Notes under the pieces: model-generated
Databases searched by the model: none
Told to the model about the DNA's origin: nothing
What the model saw: the letters and a program-made list of their open reading frames with translations, nothing else
Assembly (NCBI GenBank): GCA_020440935.1
Contig: JAGRNC010000189.1
Coordinates: 1-5,591 of the forward strand
DNA from: Leptospiraceae bacterium
GTDB lineage: Bacteria; Spirochaetota; Leptospiria; Leptospirales; Leptonemataceae
DNA: 5,591 bases
Direction: 5' to 3'
Shown: positions 1 to 5,339 of the stretch, one piece after another
Layout of the letters: the number at the start of each line of letters is the position of its first letter
Position numbering within the stretch: the first letter of the stretch is position 1
Position numbers and translations under genes: made by a program

Positions 1-139
1 CGATGACAATGTTCTGGACATCGCCTACGAAAGCGGCTTCAATTCATTGTCTTCGTTTAATTCGCAGTTCAAAAAGAGCAAGTCGGTAAGCCCCGTAGCC
101 TTTCGAAAGGCCGGCCCGAGTTCAGGGAAGGCAAGCTAA
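1..139 (+). CDS. AraC-family transcriptional regulator, C-terminal fragment
   Basis: Only the last 45 codons lie in the window, read in the frame starting at base 2 and ending at TAA 137-139. The peptide contains LDIAYESGFNSLSSFNSQFK followed closely by VSPVAFRK. This is the second helix-turn-helix of the AraC/XylS DNA-binding domain: an IA..SGF.S.S.F...FK recognition-helix pattern, then the SP..FR signature. One deviation is that the glycine usually found two residues before SP is serine here (KSVSP). The N-terminal sensor domain is outside the window, so the ligand and targets cannot be named. The gene converges on the deacetylase gene across 34 bases, in which I see no clear terminator hairpin. 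Confidence 0.85.
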   Translation, partial: DDNVLDIAYESGFNSLSSFNSQFKKSKSVSPVAFRKAGPSSGKAS

Positions 140-173
140 CATTCCAGCCAATTCCCGCAGACCGACAGAATCA

Positions 174-1109
174 TTACCGTTGGCCGTGGCAGTGCATTGC
201 CAGCTGTTCGAACACATCTGCATGGCAAGCCACCGACCGTTCGATGGGGTCAGCATAGCCTCCGCCCATAAAAACTACTACCGGCACATCCCAGTAAGCC
301 ACATGATCAAAGACGATGGCATTCCGACGCCGTAACCCTTCACGGCTCAGTGCAAGCTTTCCCAGAGTATCCTCTTTTAGTGGATCACAGCCAGCCTGAA
401 AGAGGATCAGCTCAGGCTTTGCCCTGGCAAGAGCGTCGGTCAGTGTGGATCGTAAGGCAATCAGGTAGGCTGCATCGTCGGTATCGTTGGGTAGCTCAAC
501 ATCGCAATCGCTCCTTTCTTTACGAAACGGATAGTTTTTGGCGCCATGGATGGAGTAGGTGAAGGTCAATGGATCGTCAGCAAAGATTGATGCAGTGCCA
601 TTCCCCTGGTGCACATCGCAGTCGATGATAGCCACTCTCTGTATTCCATACTCTTTTCTTGCGACCTGCACGCTGATGGCTATGTCATTAAATACGCAAT
701 ATCCTTCTCCGTGGCCGGCAAAGGCATGATGGGTACCCCCTGCTAGATTTCCCGCCGCGGCACCACCGTTTCGCGATTCTAGCGCTTTTCGGAGGGCACC
801 GATGGATCCCCCGGCGATGGTTAGAGTGCGTTCCACAAATTCCGGTGTCCAGGGTCGAAAACCAATGCGACGAATTTCCTGTTCCGTGAGCCTTCCTTCC
901 AGGAAGGCCCCTATATAACTTGCTGCATGTACTAAATGGAGATATTCCCCGGACAAGATCCCGGACTCCAGAAACCGAATTTCAAGTTCGGGTCTACTTC
1001 GGGCTCGGCTGCATAGTTCTTCGTAAACAAGGCGATATCGGGTCCGGGGAAATCTGGCATGAGGCGATATCGCGGAAGTATAGATTGGATGGTAGAAGAG
1101 GTTTAGCAT
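174..1109 (-). CDS. Histone deacetylase-like (class IV / HDAC11-type) zinc amidohydrolase
   Basis: This 311-residue cytoplasmic protein has the arginase/deacetylase fold; members remove acetyl or acyl groups from lysines, polyamines or related amides. All expected active-site residues are visible: the His pair H127-H128 in GGTHHAF, zinc ligands D165 and H167 in DCDVHQGNG, the third ligand D242 in AGCDPL, and the transition-state tyrosine Y285 in GGGY. HQGNG rather than HHGDG, the block HGEGYCVFNDIAI, and the stretch from FQAGCDPL to LALSREGL resemble HDAC11 rather than class I or II enzymes. An N-terminal FPRTRY matches the K/RFP..KY start of this subgroup. There is no signal peptide. The start is the ATG at 1107-1109, preceded by a modest GGAAA Shine-Dalgarno-like sequence. 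Length is normal for the family. The natural substrate cannot be inferred. The gene is divergent from the PAL-like lipoprotein gene. Confidence 0.93.
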   Translation of the reverse strand: MLNLFYHPIYTSAISPHARFPRTRYRLVYEELCSRARSRPELEIRFLESGILSGEYLHLVHAASYIGAFLEGRLTEQEIRRIGFRPWTPEFVERTLTIAGGSIGALRKALESRNGGAAAGNLAGGTHHAFAGHGEGYCVFNDIAISVQVARKEYGIQRVAIIDCDVHQGNGTASIFADDPLTFTYSIHGAKNYPFRKERSDCDVELPNDTDDAAYLIALRSTLTDALARAKPELILFQAGCDPLKEDTLGKLALSREGLRRRNAIVFDHVAYWDVPVVVFMGGGYADPIERSVACHADVFEQLAMHCHGQR

Positions 1110-1114
1110 TCGAT

Positions 1115-1130
1115 TTCCGTTTTGTCGGAA
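1115..1130 (-). promoter_or_regulatory. Small hairpin in the deacetylase leader
   Basis: TTCCG (1115-1119) and CGGAA (1126-1130) form a perfect five-base inverted repeat with a six-base loop, ending 5 bases before the deacetylase ATG. On the minus strand the arm nearer the start contains the only Shine-Dalgarno-like bases (CGGAAA), so folding could hide the ribosome binding site. The stem is short and may be chance. I see no convincing -35/-10 pair in either direction in the rest of the 1110-1251 divergent gap. It does contain a CATTCGA direct repeat (about 1214-1230, copies three bases apart). Confidence 0.25.
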
Positions 1131-1251
1131 TGGCGTCCATCGGTAATTTACTTGTTTCTATTCGTCTTGCCCATCAGAGTTGGACCTATCAAAGACACAC
1201 TTCGTTAGTGGCTCATTCGAAGCCATTCGAGATGGTCCAGATCTTTATCCC

Positions 1252-2319
1252 ATGATTCGAATCATTTTCAGATTTCGGCGGATCATACCGCTGCTTGCAC
1301 TGCTGATGATGCAATGCTCCCGGAACATTGTTATTCATGAAGTCCCTTCCATTCATGCGAACTGCAGCTTTAAGGCGCAATCCATCCTGGATCTTTCCGA
1401 GCGGCCAGAAAATTACACCGGTATTGATCTGGATTCCTCCGGAAATCTGGTAATTTTGCATCGGGCCGGGCATTCCTTCAACAATGCCTCGTTGATCGAC
1501 GAGGACACTGTGGCGATCTATTCCCTCAGGGATCATCGGCTACTCCGCACCTGGGGCGCCGGCCAATTCGTGGTCCCCCATGGCATCACGGTTGATGACC
1601 GGGATGATGTCTGGATTACCGATACAGGCCAAAACAAGGTATTCAAGTTTTCTCCTACGGGAGAACTCCTGAAACCGTACGGCGAAGATTATTCGGTTTT
1701 CACTGAGGCATGTCTGCGATTGCGGAACATCCTTCCCGGCCTTTCTTGTTTTTTGTCGAAAAAGCAATTCGCCAGGCCTACGGACGTAGAGGTATTTTCG
1801 GACGGCAGCTTTGTGGTTTCCGATGGCTACAGAAATAACAGAATCGTGCGGATGGATGCGCAAGGTAATGTCATCTGGGAAGTGAATCGGGCGGGAAACG
1901 AACCCGGCGCTTTTCATTTGCCGCATGACCTTGCCCTGGATGACAGGGAGCGCATCCTGGTAGCGGATCGTCGAAACAGTCGAATCCAATTATTCAATAA
2001 GGATGGCCAATTTCTGGAGACGTGGGACCGGCCCGAATTAGGTCGACCCTATGCCATTGACGCCGCTGCTGGAAGGATCTATGTCGTGGATGCCGGGGAT
2101 TCCTATGAGTTTGATGGGGGCATAGAACGGAGTCGACTTCTGATGCTCGACTCCGACGGGAGATTGATTTCTTCACAGGAAGGATTTGGTTCCGGTATAG
2201 GAGAGATGCGACTGCCGCATGACGTAGCGGTATCGGCCAATGGAGAGGTTTTCGTCGCTGAATTGGTCAATGACCGTGTGCAAAGCTTTCGATTATCCGC
2301 ACCTTGCGCTTCTCCCTGA
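1252..2319 (+). CDS. Lipoprotein of the peptidyl-alpha-hydroxyglycine alpha-amidating lyase (PAL) family, NHL-type beta-propeller
   Basis: This 355-residue protein starts with a basic n-region (MIRIIFRFRR), a hydrophobic stretch and a relaxed spirochaetal lipobox, LMMQC, with C22 as the likely lipidated residue. That favours ATG 1252 over the in-frame TTG at 1180. The rest is a six-bladed propeller like animal PAL, which splits alpha-hydroxyglycine peptides into an amidated peptide and glyoxylate. From memory of the rat enzyme, the zinc histidines correspond to H110 (VPHGITVD), H225 (LPHDLALD) and H323 (LPHDVAVS). The catalytic Tyr is Y193 (SDGYRNNRIV), and the arginines are R71 (LHRAGHSF) and R240 (VADRRNSRIQ). 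All are present. The animal disulphides are not kept, but an insertion around 154-166 has two cysteines of its own. No monooxygenase partner (PHM) is in the window, so the real substrate is open. Plain NHL-repeat binding protein is the alternative call. Shine-Dalgarno support is weak. Confidence 0.85.
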   Translation: MIRIIFRFRRIIPLLALLMMQCSRNIVIHEVPSIHANCSFKAQSILDLSERPENYTGIDLDSSGNLVILHRAGHSFNNASLIDEDTVAIYSLRDHRLLRTWGAGQFVVPHGITVDDRDDVWITDTGQNKVFKFSPTGELLKPYGEDYSVFTEACLRLRNILPGLSCFLSKKQFARPTDVEVFSDGSFVVSDGYRNNRIVRMDAQGNVIWEVNRAGNEPGAFHLPHDLALDDRERILVADRRNSRIQLFNKDGQFLETWDRPELGRPYAIDAAAGRIYVVDAGDSYEFDGGIERSRLLMLDSDGRLISSQEGFGSGIGEMRLPHDVAVSANGEVFVAELVNDRVQSFRLSAPCASP

Positions 2320-2335
2320 TTCGATTGGAAGCAAC

Positions 2336-2351
2336 GGCGCTGCGCCTTTTT
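2336..2351 (+). terminator. Weak candidate terminator after the PAL-like gene
   Basis: GGCG (2336-2339), loop CTG, then CGCC (2343-2346) is followed directly by five T residues (2347-2351), 17 bases after the lipoprotein stop codon. The position and T run fit an intrinsic terminator, but a four-base-pair stem is short. It lies in the 60-base gap between two convergent genes. Confidence 0.35.
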
Positions 2352-2379
2352 CCAGTGCCTTTACCTGGCATGCATTGCA

Positions 2380-2718
2380 TTAAGCATGAATCGCCTTTAT
2401 CGCTTCTTCCATAGTATTGACGATGCGAAAATGGTCTGTAAGCCGCAGGAGCTCCAGAGTATAGAGACAGTTTTTAGAAAGCTCTGTAAGAATGAGCGAG
2501 CCGCCGGCTCGCTTCAGCTCTCCTTCAAAGTTCATAAGTGCACCTACCACACTGGAGCTAATAATGCTGACCCCGGCCAGGTTTACAATGACTCTGGTTG
2601 CGTTTTCGGCCTGGATTTCTGCCAACACCATTTTCAGCCTGGGAAAACTCTCTATATCCATGGTTCCCTGCAATTGAATGATTTCCACTGATTCGCGGGT
2701 TCTGCGCTCAATTTTCAT
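2380..2718 (-). CDS. STAS-domain protein, anti-sigma factor antagonist-like
   Basis: This 112-residue protein is a single STAS domain with the usual length and order: an opening strand (VEIIQLQGTMDIESFPRL), a central strand (RVIVNLAGVSIIS), the regulatory loop and helix (SSSVVGALMNFEGELKRAGG), then SLILTELS and a final helix. Such proteins bind serine kinase/anti-sigma partners and are switched off by phosphorylation of a serine in a DSSG motif. Here the loop reads ISSSVVG. S56 lies at the phosphorylatable position, but the preceding Asp is S54 and the following Gly is V57, so control may differ or be lost. The start at 2716-2718 is supported by AAAGG eight bases upstream on the minus strand. 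The gene stands alone, convergent with the lipoprotein gene and divergent from flaB. No kinase, phosphatase or sigma factor is nearby, so its partner is unknown. Confidence 0.87.
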   Translation of the reverse strand: MKIERRTRESVEIIQLQGTMDIESFPRLKMVLAEIQAENATRVIVNLAGVSIISSSVVGALMNFEGELKRAGGSLILTELSKNCLYTLELLRLTDHFRIVNTMEEAIKAIHA

Positions 2719-2824
2719 TCTTGAAACCTTTCATCTACATGAGACTGGAAATACCCGGAATCCAAATAGGCCCCGATTTCCGAGGTCGAGTCTGTTTGTA
2801 CATTGAACATAAACCGGACTGCCA

Positions 2825-2839
2825 CCCATGTACTATGGG
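2825..2839. repeat. Short inverted repeat CCCAT-N5-ATGGG
   Basis: CCCAT (2825-2829) and ATGGG (2835-2839) are perfect inverted arms around GTACT. The site lies 107 bases upstream of the STAS start codon. It could be an operator half-site pair or a small hairpin, but it is short enough to be chance. Confidence 0.3.
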
Positions 2840-2890
2840 ACGACAGGATTAAGGCATTTTCGGTCTAGATTGGTAATTCTCAATCGAGCG

Positions 2891-2931
2891 GCCCCGGGAG
2901 CAACAGAATCCTGTTAGCCCGTGCTCGGGGC
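2891..2931. ncRNA. Interrupted long stem-loop of unknown role
   Basis: Three nested pairings can be drawn in 41 bases: GCCCC (2891-2895) with GGGGC (2927-2931), GAGCA (2898-2902) with TGCTC (2922-2926), and ACAG (2903-2906) with CTGT (2911-2914) closing an AATC tetraloop. Two unpaired G on the left and a bulge on the right (2915-2921) interrupt the stem. This is the strongest fold in the intergenic region. No T run follows on either strand, so it does not look like an intrinsic terminator. It could be part of the STAS leader on the minus strand, a small RNA, or a protein-binding palindrome. Calling it an RNA is inference. Confidence 0.3.
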
Positions 2932-2988
2932 ATTGTAGGAAGCTCTCCCGGTTCGTTCGGCCCTTTGGTCCTCCAGCGCAAAAAAAAT

Positions 2989-3015
2989 TAAAGCAACAGC
3001 CCATTTCGTCGATCA
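2989..3015 (+). promoter_or_regulatory. Candidate sigma-28 (FliA) promoter for the flaB genes
   Basis: TAAA (2989-2992), exactly 15 bases, then GTCGATCA (3008-3015) matches the flagellar sigma-28 pattern TAAA-N15-GCCGATAA with a perfect -35 core and 6 of 8 bases in the -10. An A/T-rich tract (2980-2988) lies just upstream. Late flagellar genes such as flagellin are typical sigma-28 targets. The caution is distance: transcription would begin about 270 bases before the flaB copy 1 start codon, giving an unusually long leader. Confidence 0.4.
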
Positions 3016-3212
3016 TTTACCTGTGAGGCACTGGAAAGAAAGAAAGCCCTGACAGGCACACCGAAATGGCAGCCGCCGGTATCGGTATCCGCCTCAAAAA
3101 ACTGCAGATTTTTTTTGCCGCCTGAGTCGTTTTTTTACGGTTCGGGCTAAAGGTCGTTTCCTCCAACTACGAAAGTATAGACAGATAAAGATAGAACTCT
3201 GTTCGGGCAATT

Positions 3213-3233
3213 GTCGGCGCACGGAAGGCCGAC
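3213..3233 (+). promoter_or_regulatory. Leader hairpin 1 upstream of flaB copy 1
   Basis: GTCGGC (3213-3218) and GCCGAC (3228-3233) are perfect six-base inverted arms with a nine-base loop. The hairpin would lie in the 5' untranslated RNA about 60 bases before the start codon. No T run follows, so RNA stability or protein binding is more likely than termination. Confidence 0.4.
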
Positions 3234-3258
3234 TCTCGAGCAAAGTGGACACATGAAT

Positions 3259-3288
3259 GCCGGGTGACACCGGCGCGTTTCAAGGAGG
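3259..3288 (+). promoter_or_regulatory. Leader hairpin 2 and ribosome binding site of flaB copy 1
   Basis: GCCGG (3259-3263) and CCGGC (3270-3274) form a perfect five-base stem with a six-base loop. It ends seven bases before a strong Shine-Dalgarno AAGGAGG (3282-3288), which is six bases from ATG 3295. A four-codon reading frame (ATG 3253 to TGA 3265-3267) overlaps the hairpin but has no good ribosome site. The arrangement could affect ribosome access or 5' end stability of flagellin mRNA. Confidence 0.5.
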
Positions 3289-3294
3289 AAACGA

Positions 3295-4140
3295 ATGATC
3301 ATCAACCATAACCTATCGGCGATCAATTCTCATCGAGCGCTGAAGTTCCAGCAATGGGAAGTTGACAAGAATATGGAAAAATTGTCCTCCGGGATGCGGA
3401 TTAATCGCGCCGGGGACGATGCATCGGGACTGGCCGTGTCTGAAAAGATGCGCGCACAGGTCCATGGGCTCCGACAGGCAGAACGAAATGCCGAGGACGG
3501 AATGAGCATGATCCAAACCGCAGAAGGCTATCTTTCTGAAGTAGCCAATGTTCTGCAGCGGATTCGCGTTCTTTCCATCCAGTCTTCCAATGGTATCTAC
3601 ACCGCCAAAGATCGACAAATGATCCAGGTGGAGGTTTCCGCTCTGGTAGACGAGGTAGATCGTATCGCCAGCCAGGCACAGTTCAATACAATGAATCTGT
3701 TTCTGGGCGAGTTTGCCCGGGATTCCCGAGTGTCTTCCATGTGGTTCCACATCGGACCAAACCAGCACCAGCGAGAAAGAGTGTATATCCAGACTATGAC
3801 TGCGAATGCGCTCAATCTGAAGCAGGTGGATGGAAATATCATGAGTATTTCCACCGCCGAAATGGCCAACGAAGCAATCGGTACTCTTGACGCTGCCTTA
3901 GATCGAATCAATAAGCAGCGCGCAGATATGGGCGCCTATTACAATCGTTTGGAACATTCGGCCAAAGGTCTGATGGTTGCCTACGAAAACACCCAGGCCG
4001 CAGAAAGTCGAATTCGGGATGTAGATATGGCCGAAGAAGCCACTGCATTCACGAAGAACCAGATTCTGGCTCAGACAGGAACGGCAATGCTGGCTCAGGC
4101 GAATATTCGTCCTCAGTCCGTACTGCAACTGCTTAGATAA
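3295..4140 (+). CDS. flaB: FlaB-type periplasmic flagellar core flagellin, copy 1
   Basis: This 281-residue protein is a filament core subunit of the spirochaete periplasmic flagellum, exported by the flagellar type III apparatus and so lacking a cleavable signal. It has only the conserved D0/D1 parts. The N-terminal helical region (about 1-140) includes MIINHNLSAINSHRALKF, SSGMRINRAGDDASGLAVSE, and LQRIRVLSIQSSNGIY. A short central part includes SSMWFHIGPNQ (about 147-157). The C-terminal helices (about 190-281) include GAYYNRLEHSAKGLM, ESRIRDVDMAEE and the ending SVLQLLR. The length matches spirochaetal FlaB, whose members lack the variable D2/D3 domains of enterobacterial flagellins. The start is set by an AAGGAGG site six bases upstream. 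Copy 2 follows 154 bases downstream, probably in the same transcript. The numbered paralogue (flaB1, flaB2 and so on) cannot be assigned from sequence alone. Confidence 0.97.
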   Translation: MIINHNLSAINSHRALKFQQWEVDKNMEKLSSGMRINRAGDDASGLAVSEKMRAQVHGLRQAERNAEDGMSMIQTAEGYLSEVANVLQRIRVLSIQSSNGIYTAKDRQMIQVEVSALVDEVDRIASQAQFNTMNLFLGEFARDSRVSSMWFHIGPNQHQRERVYIQTMTANALNLKQVDGNIMSISTAEMANEAIGTLDAALDRINKQRADMGAYYNRLEHSAKGLMVAYENTQAAESRIRDVDMAEEATAFTKNQILAQTGTAMLAQANIRPQSVLQLLR

Positions 4141-4197
4141 GCGGGGAGGTTAAGCTGAACTACAGCACCATGTTGTCCTGACTCCATGCACGCAACA

Positions 4198-4215
4198 GCC
4201 GGCGGGTTTGCCGGT
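4198..4215 (+). promoter_or_regulatory. Intercistronic hairpin A between the flaB genes
   Basis: CCGGC (4199-4203) and GCCGG (4210-4214) pair perfectly around GGGTTT, with a possible G-T pair extending the stem by one. The stem resembles the GCCGG/CCGGC hairpin before copy 1, also with a six-base loop. Only three T follow after GCC, so it is a poor terminator. It may instead protect or process the flaB copy 1 message. Confidence 0.45.
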
Positions 4216-4227
4216 GCCTTTCGGACG

Positions 4228-4245
4228 GAGTGTGCATACGCACTC
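4228..4245 (+). promoter_or_regulatory. Intercistronic hairpin B between the flaB genes
   Basis: GAGTGTG (4228-4234) and CGCACTC (4239-4245) form a seven-pair stem, including one G-T pair, closed by CATA. It lies about 50 bases before the copy 2 start, and no T run follows. With hairpin A it makes a structured spacer that could set the ratio of the two flagellin messages. Confidence 0.45.
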
Positions 4246-4294
4246 TCCCACCTGCTTCCTCAGAAATAGGTGAAAAGAGGCAAAGGAGTGCAGG

Positions 4295-5140
4295 ATGATT
4301 ATCAATCACAACATGAGTGCTATCAACGCTCATAGAGCGTTGAAGTTCAACGTTTGGGAAACAGATAAGTCCATGGAGAAATTGAGCTCCGGGCAGCGGA
4401 TTAACCGCGCCGGGGACGATGCTTCGGGGCTGGCTGTTTCTGAAAAGATGCGGACACAGATCCAGGGCCTTCGCCAGGCGGAACGAAATACCGAGGACGG
4501 TATGAGTTTCATTCAGACCACGGAAGGGTATCTGGCTCAGACTTCGGAGATAATCCAGCGGATTCGCGTTCTGGGAGTTCAGGCTTCCAACGGAATCTAT
4601 TCGGCTCAAGATAGAGAGCTGATTCAGGTGGAGATTTCTCAGCTAGTCGACGAGGTGGATCGGATCGCATCTCAGGCCGAGTTCAACAGGTTCGATCTGT
4701 TAATGGGACGCTTTGCGTCGGGCTCTACGAAGGGATCCATGTGGTTCCATCTGGGACCCAACCAGGGACAGAGAGTACAGGCTTTCATCGGAACGATGAC
4801 TGCCACAGCACTGGGACTGAGAGCGGCGGATCGCCAGATCGTTAGCGTGTCAACGCCCCAAAAGGCGGACGACACAATTGGTCGAGCAGATGCTGCACTT
4901 GCGACGCTGATGAAACAGAGATCCGATCTCGGTGCTTACTACAACCGCCTGGAACATACGGCCAAGGGGCTGATGAACGCATACGAGAATGTGCAGGCAT
5001 CCGAAAGCCGGATCCGCGATGTGGATATGGCCGAGGAAATGGTTAAGCTGACCACCAATCAGATTTTAACCCAATCCTCGATAGCGATGCTGTCGCATGC
5101 TGGCGTAAGGCCAGAAGGGATTTTGAATTTGCTGCGTTGA
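4295..5140 (+). CDS. flaB: FlaB-type periplasmic flagellar core flagellin, copy 2
   Basis: This second 281-residue FlaB has the same length as copy 1 and aligns without gaps. By hand count 189 of 281 residues are identical (about 67%). The shared blocks are MIINHN.SAIN.HRALKF, INRAGDDASGLAVSEKMR, LVDEVDRIASQA, SMWFH.GPNQ, GAYYNRLEH and ESRIRDVDMAEE. Differences cluster at 81-86, 131-147, 161-210 and 250-280, which are surface-facing or end regions in flagellins, so the two probably mix in or divide the filament core. The start is ATG 4295, with AAAGGAG (4282-4288) six bases upstream. No sigma-28-like site is visible in the 154-base gap, which favours co-transcription from a promoter before copy 1. 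The TGA stop (5138-5140) is followed by a strong terminator. No signal peptide is expected. Confidence 0.97.
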   Translation: MIINHNMSAINAHRALKFNVWETDKSMEKLSSGQRINRAGDDASGLAVSEKMRTQIQGLRQAERNTEDGMSFIQTTEGYLAQTSEIIQRIRVLGVQASNGIYSAQDRELIQVEISQLVDEVDRIASQAEFNRFDLLMGRFASGSTKGSMWFHLGPNQGQRVQAFIGTMTATALGLRAADRQIVSVSTPQKADDTIGRADAALATLMKQRSDLGAYYNRLEHTAKGLMNAYENVQASESRIRDVDMAEEMVKLTTNQILTQSSIAMLSHAGVRPEGILNLLR

Positions 5141-5142
5141 AG

Positions 5143-5232
5143 GAGCAATTCCACCGGCGCACATATAAATCTCAGACGTTACCATCGGCCCGGGCATCTG
5201 CCCGGGTCTTTTTTTCGCCGATGGAATTGCTC
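5143..5232. repeat. 17-base inverted arms enclosing the flaB terminator
   Basis: Bases 5143-5159 and 5216-5232 are inverted copies matching at 16 of 17 positions; the only mismatch is C5154 against A5221. The left arm begins two bases after the flaB copy 2 stop codon and the right arm follows the T run. A third short copy, CCATCGG (5182-5188), can also pair with CCGATGG (5218-5224), so two alternative pairings compete for the right arm. The right arm is beyond the expected end of terminated RNA and would be present only in read-through transcripts. Confidence 0.8.
5189..5215 (+). terminator. Strong rho-independent terminator of the flaB genes
   Basis: CCCGGGC (5189-5195), loop ATCT, GCCCGGG (5200-5206), then TC and seven T (5209-5215). 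The perfect seven-pair all-G/C stem with a tetraloop and T tract is a textbook intrinsic terminator, 48 bases after the copy 2 stop. The other strand has no T run after the stem, so it acts only in the flaB direction. Confidence 0.93.
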
Positions 5233-5339
5233 TCTTATGAATCGGTAGAATTGACCCTTTCCGTTAATAAAATGATCGGTCTGAGAGGGTCGGGCCGTCC
5301 AAAATCGAGAAAAAAATCTGCGGTAGGTAGGCGCTCCAC
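5233..5339. other. Non-coding spacer
   Basis: With the terminator region and the array that follows, the last 451 bases hold no gene I can support. This part is more A/T-rich than the array and includes seven A at about 5311-5317. I see no credible promoter or open frame with a ribosome site. Confidence 0.5.

Larger units (their letters stand above)
2719..3294. other. 576-base intergenic region between STAS and flaB genes
   Basis: I find no convincing protein gene here on either strand. The region must hold the start signals of two divergent genes. It contains several inverted repeats (listed separately), a sigma-28-like site, and homopolymer tracts: eight A at 2980-2987, six A at 3096-3101, eight T at 3109-3116 and seven T at 3130-3136. 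A GGTATC direct repeat lies at about 3079-3090. The half nearest flaB is probably transcribed as a long 5' leader if the sigma-28 candidate is real. No STAS promoter could be assigned with confidence. Confidence 0.6.

Noticed and set aside
1180..1251. An upstream TTG start adding 24 residues to the PAL-like protein
   Set aside because: The added residues bury the clear signal peptide and lipobox; the ATG at 1252 puts the basic n-region at the very start.
920..1255. Plus-strand open frame across the deacetylase start and the divergent gap
   Set aside because: It is mostly antisense to the conserved deacetylase gene and its product shows no recognisable domain.
3096..3136. A and T tracts as a terminator or curved-DNA signal
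   Set aside because: No G/C stem precedes the T runs in the plus direction, and the tract spacing (about 14 and 20 bases) is only partly in phase with the helix.
3148..3174. Second sigma-28-like site beginning at TAAA 3148
   Set aside because: At the standard 15-base spacing only 2 of 8 bases match the -10; even at 16 bases only 4 match.
3253..3267. Four-codon leader peptide (ATG-AAT-GCC-GGG-TGA) before flaB copy 1
   Set aside because: There is no Shine-Dalgarno for it and such tiny frames are expected by chance; noted only because it overlaps leader hairpin 2.
3313..4128. Several antisense open frames inside flaB copy 1, with similar ones inside copy 2
   Set aside because: They mirror the strongly conserved flagellin coding frame and show no family features or ribosome sites.
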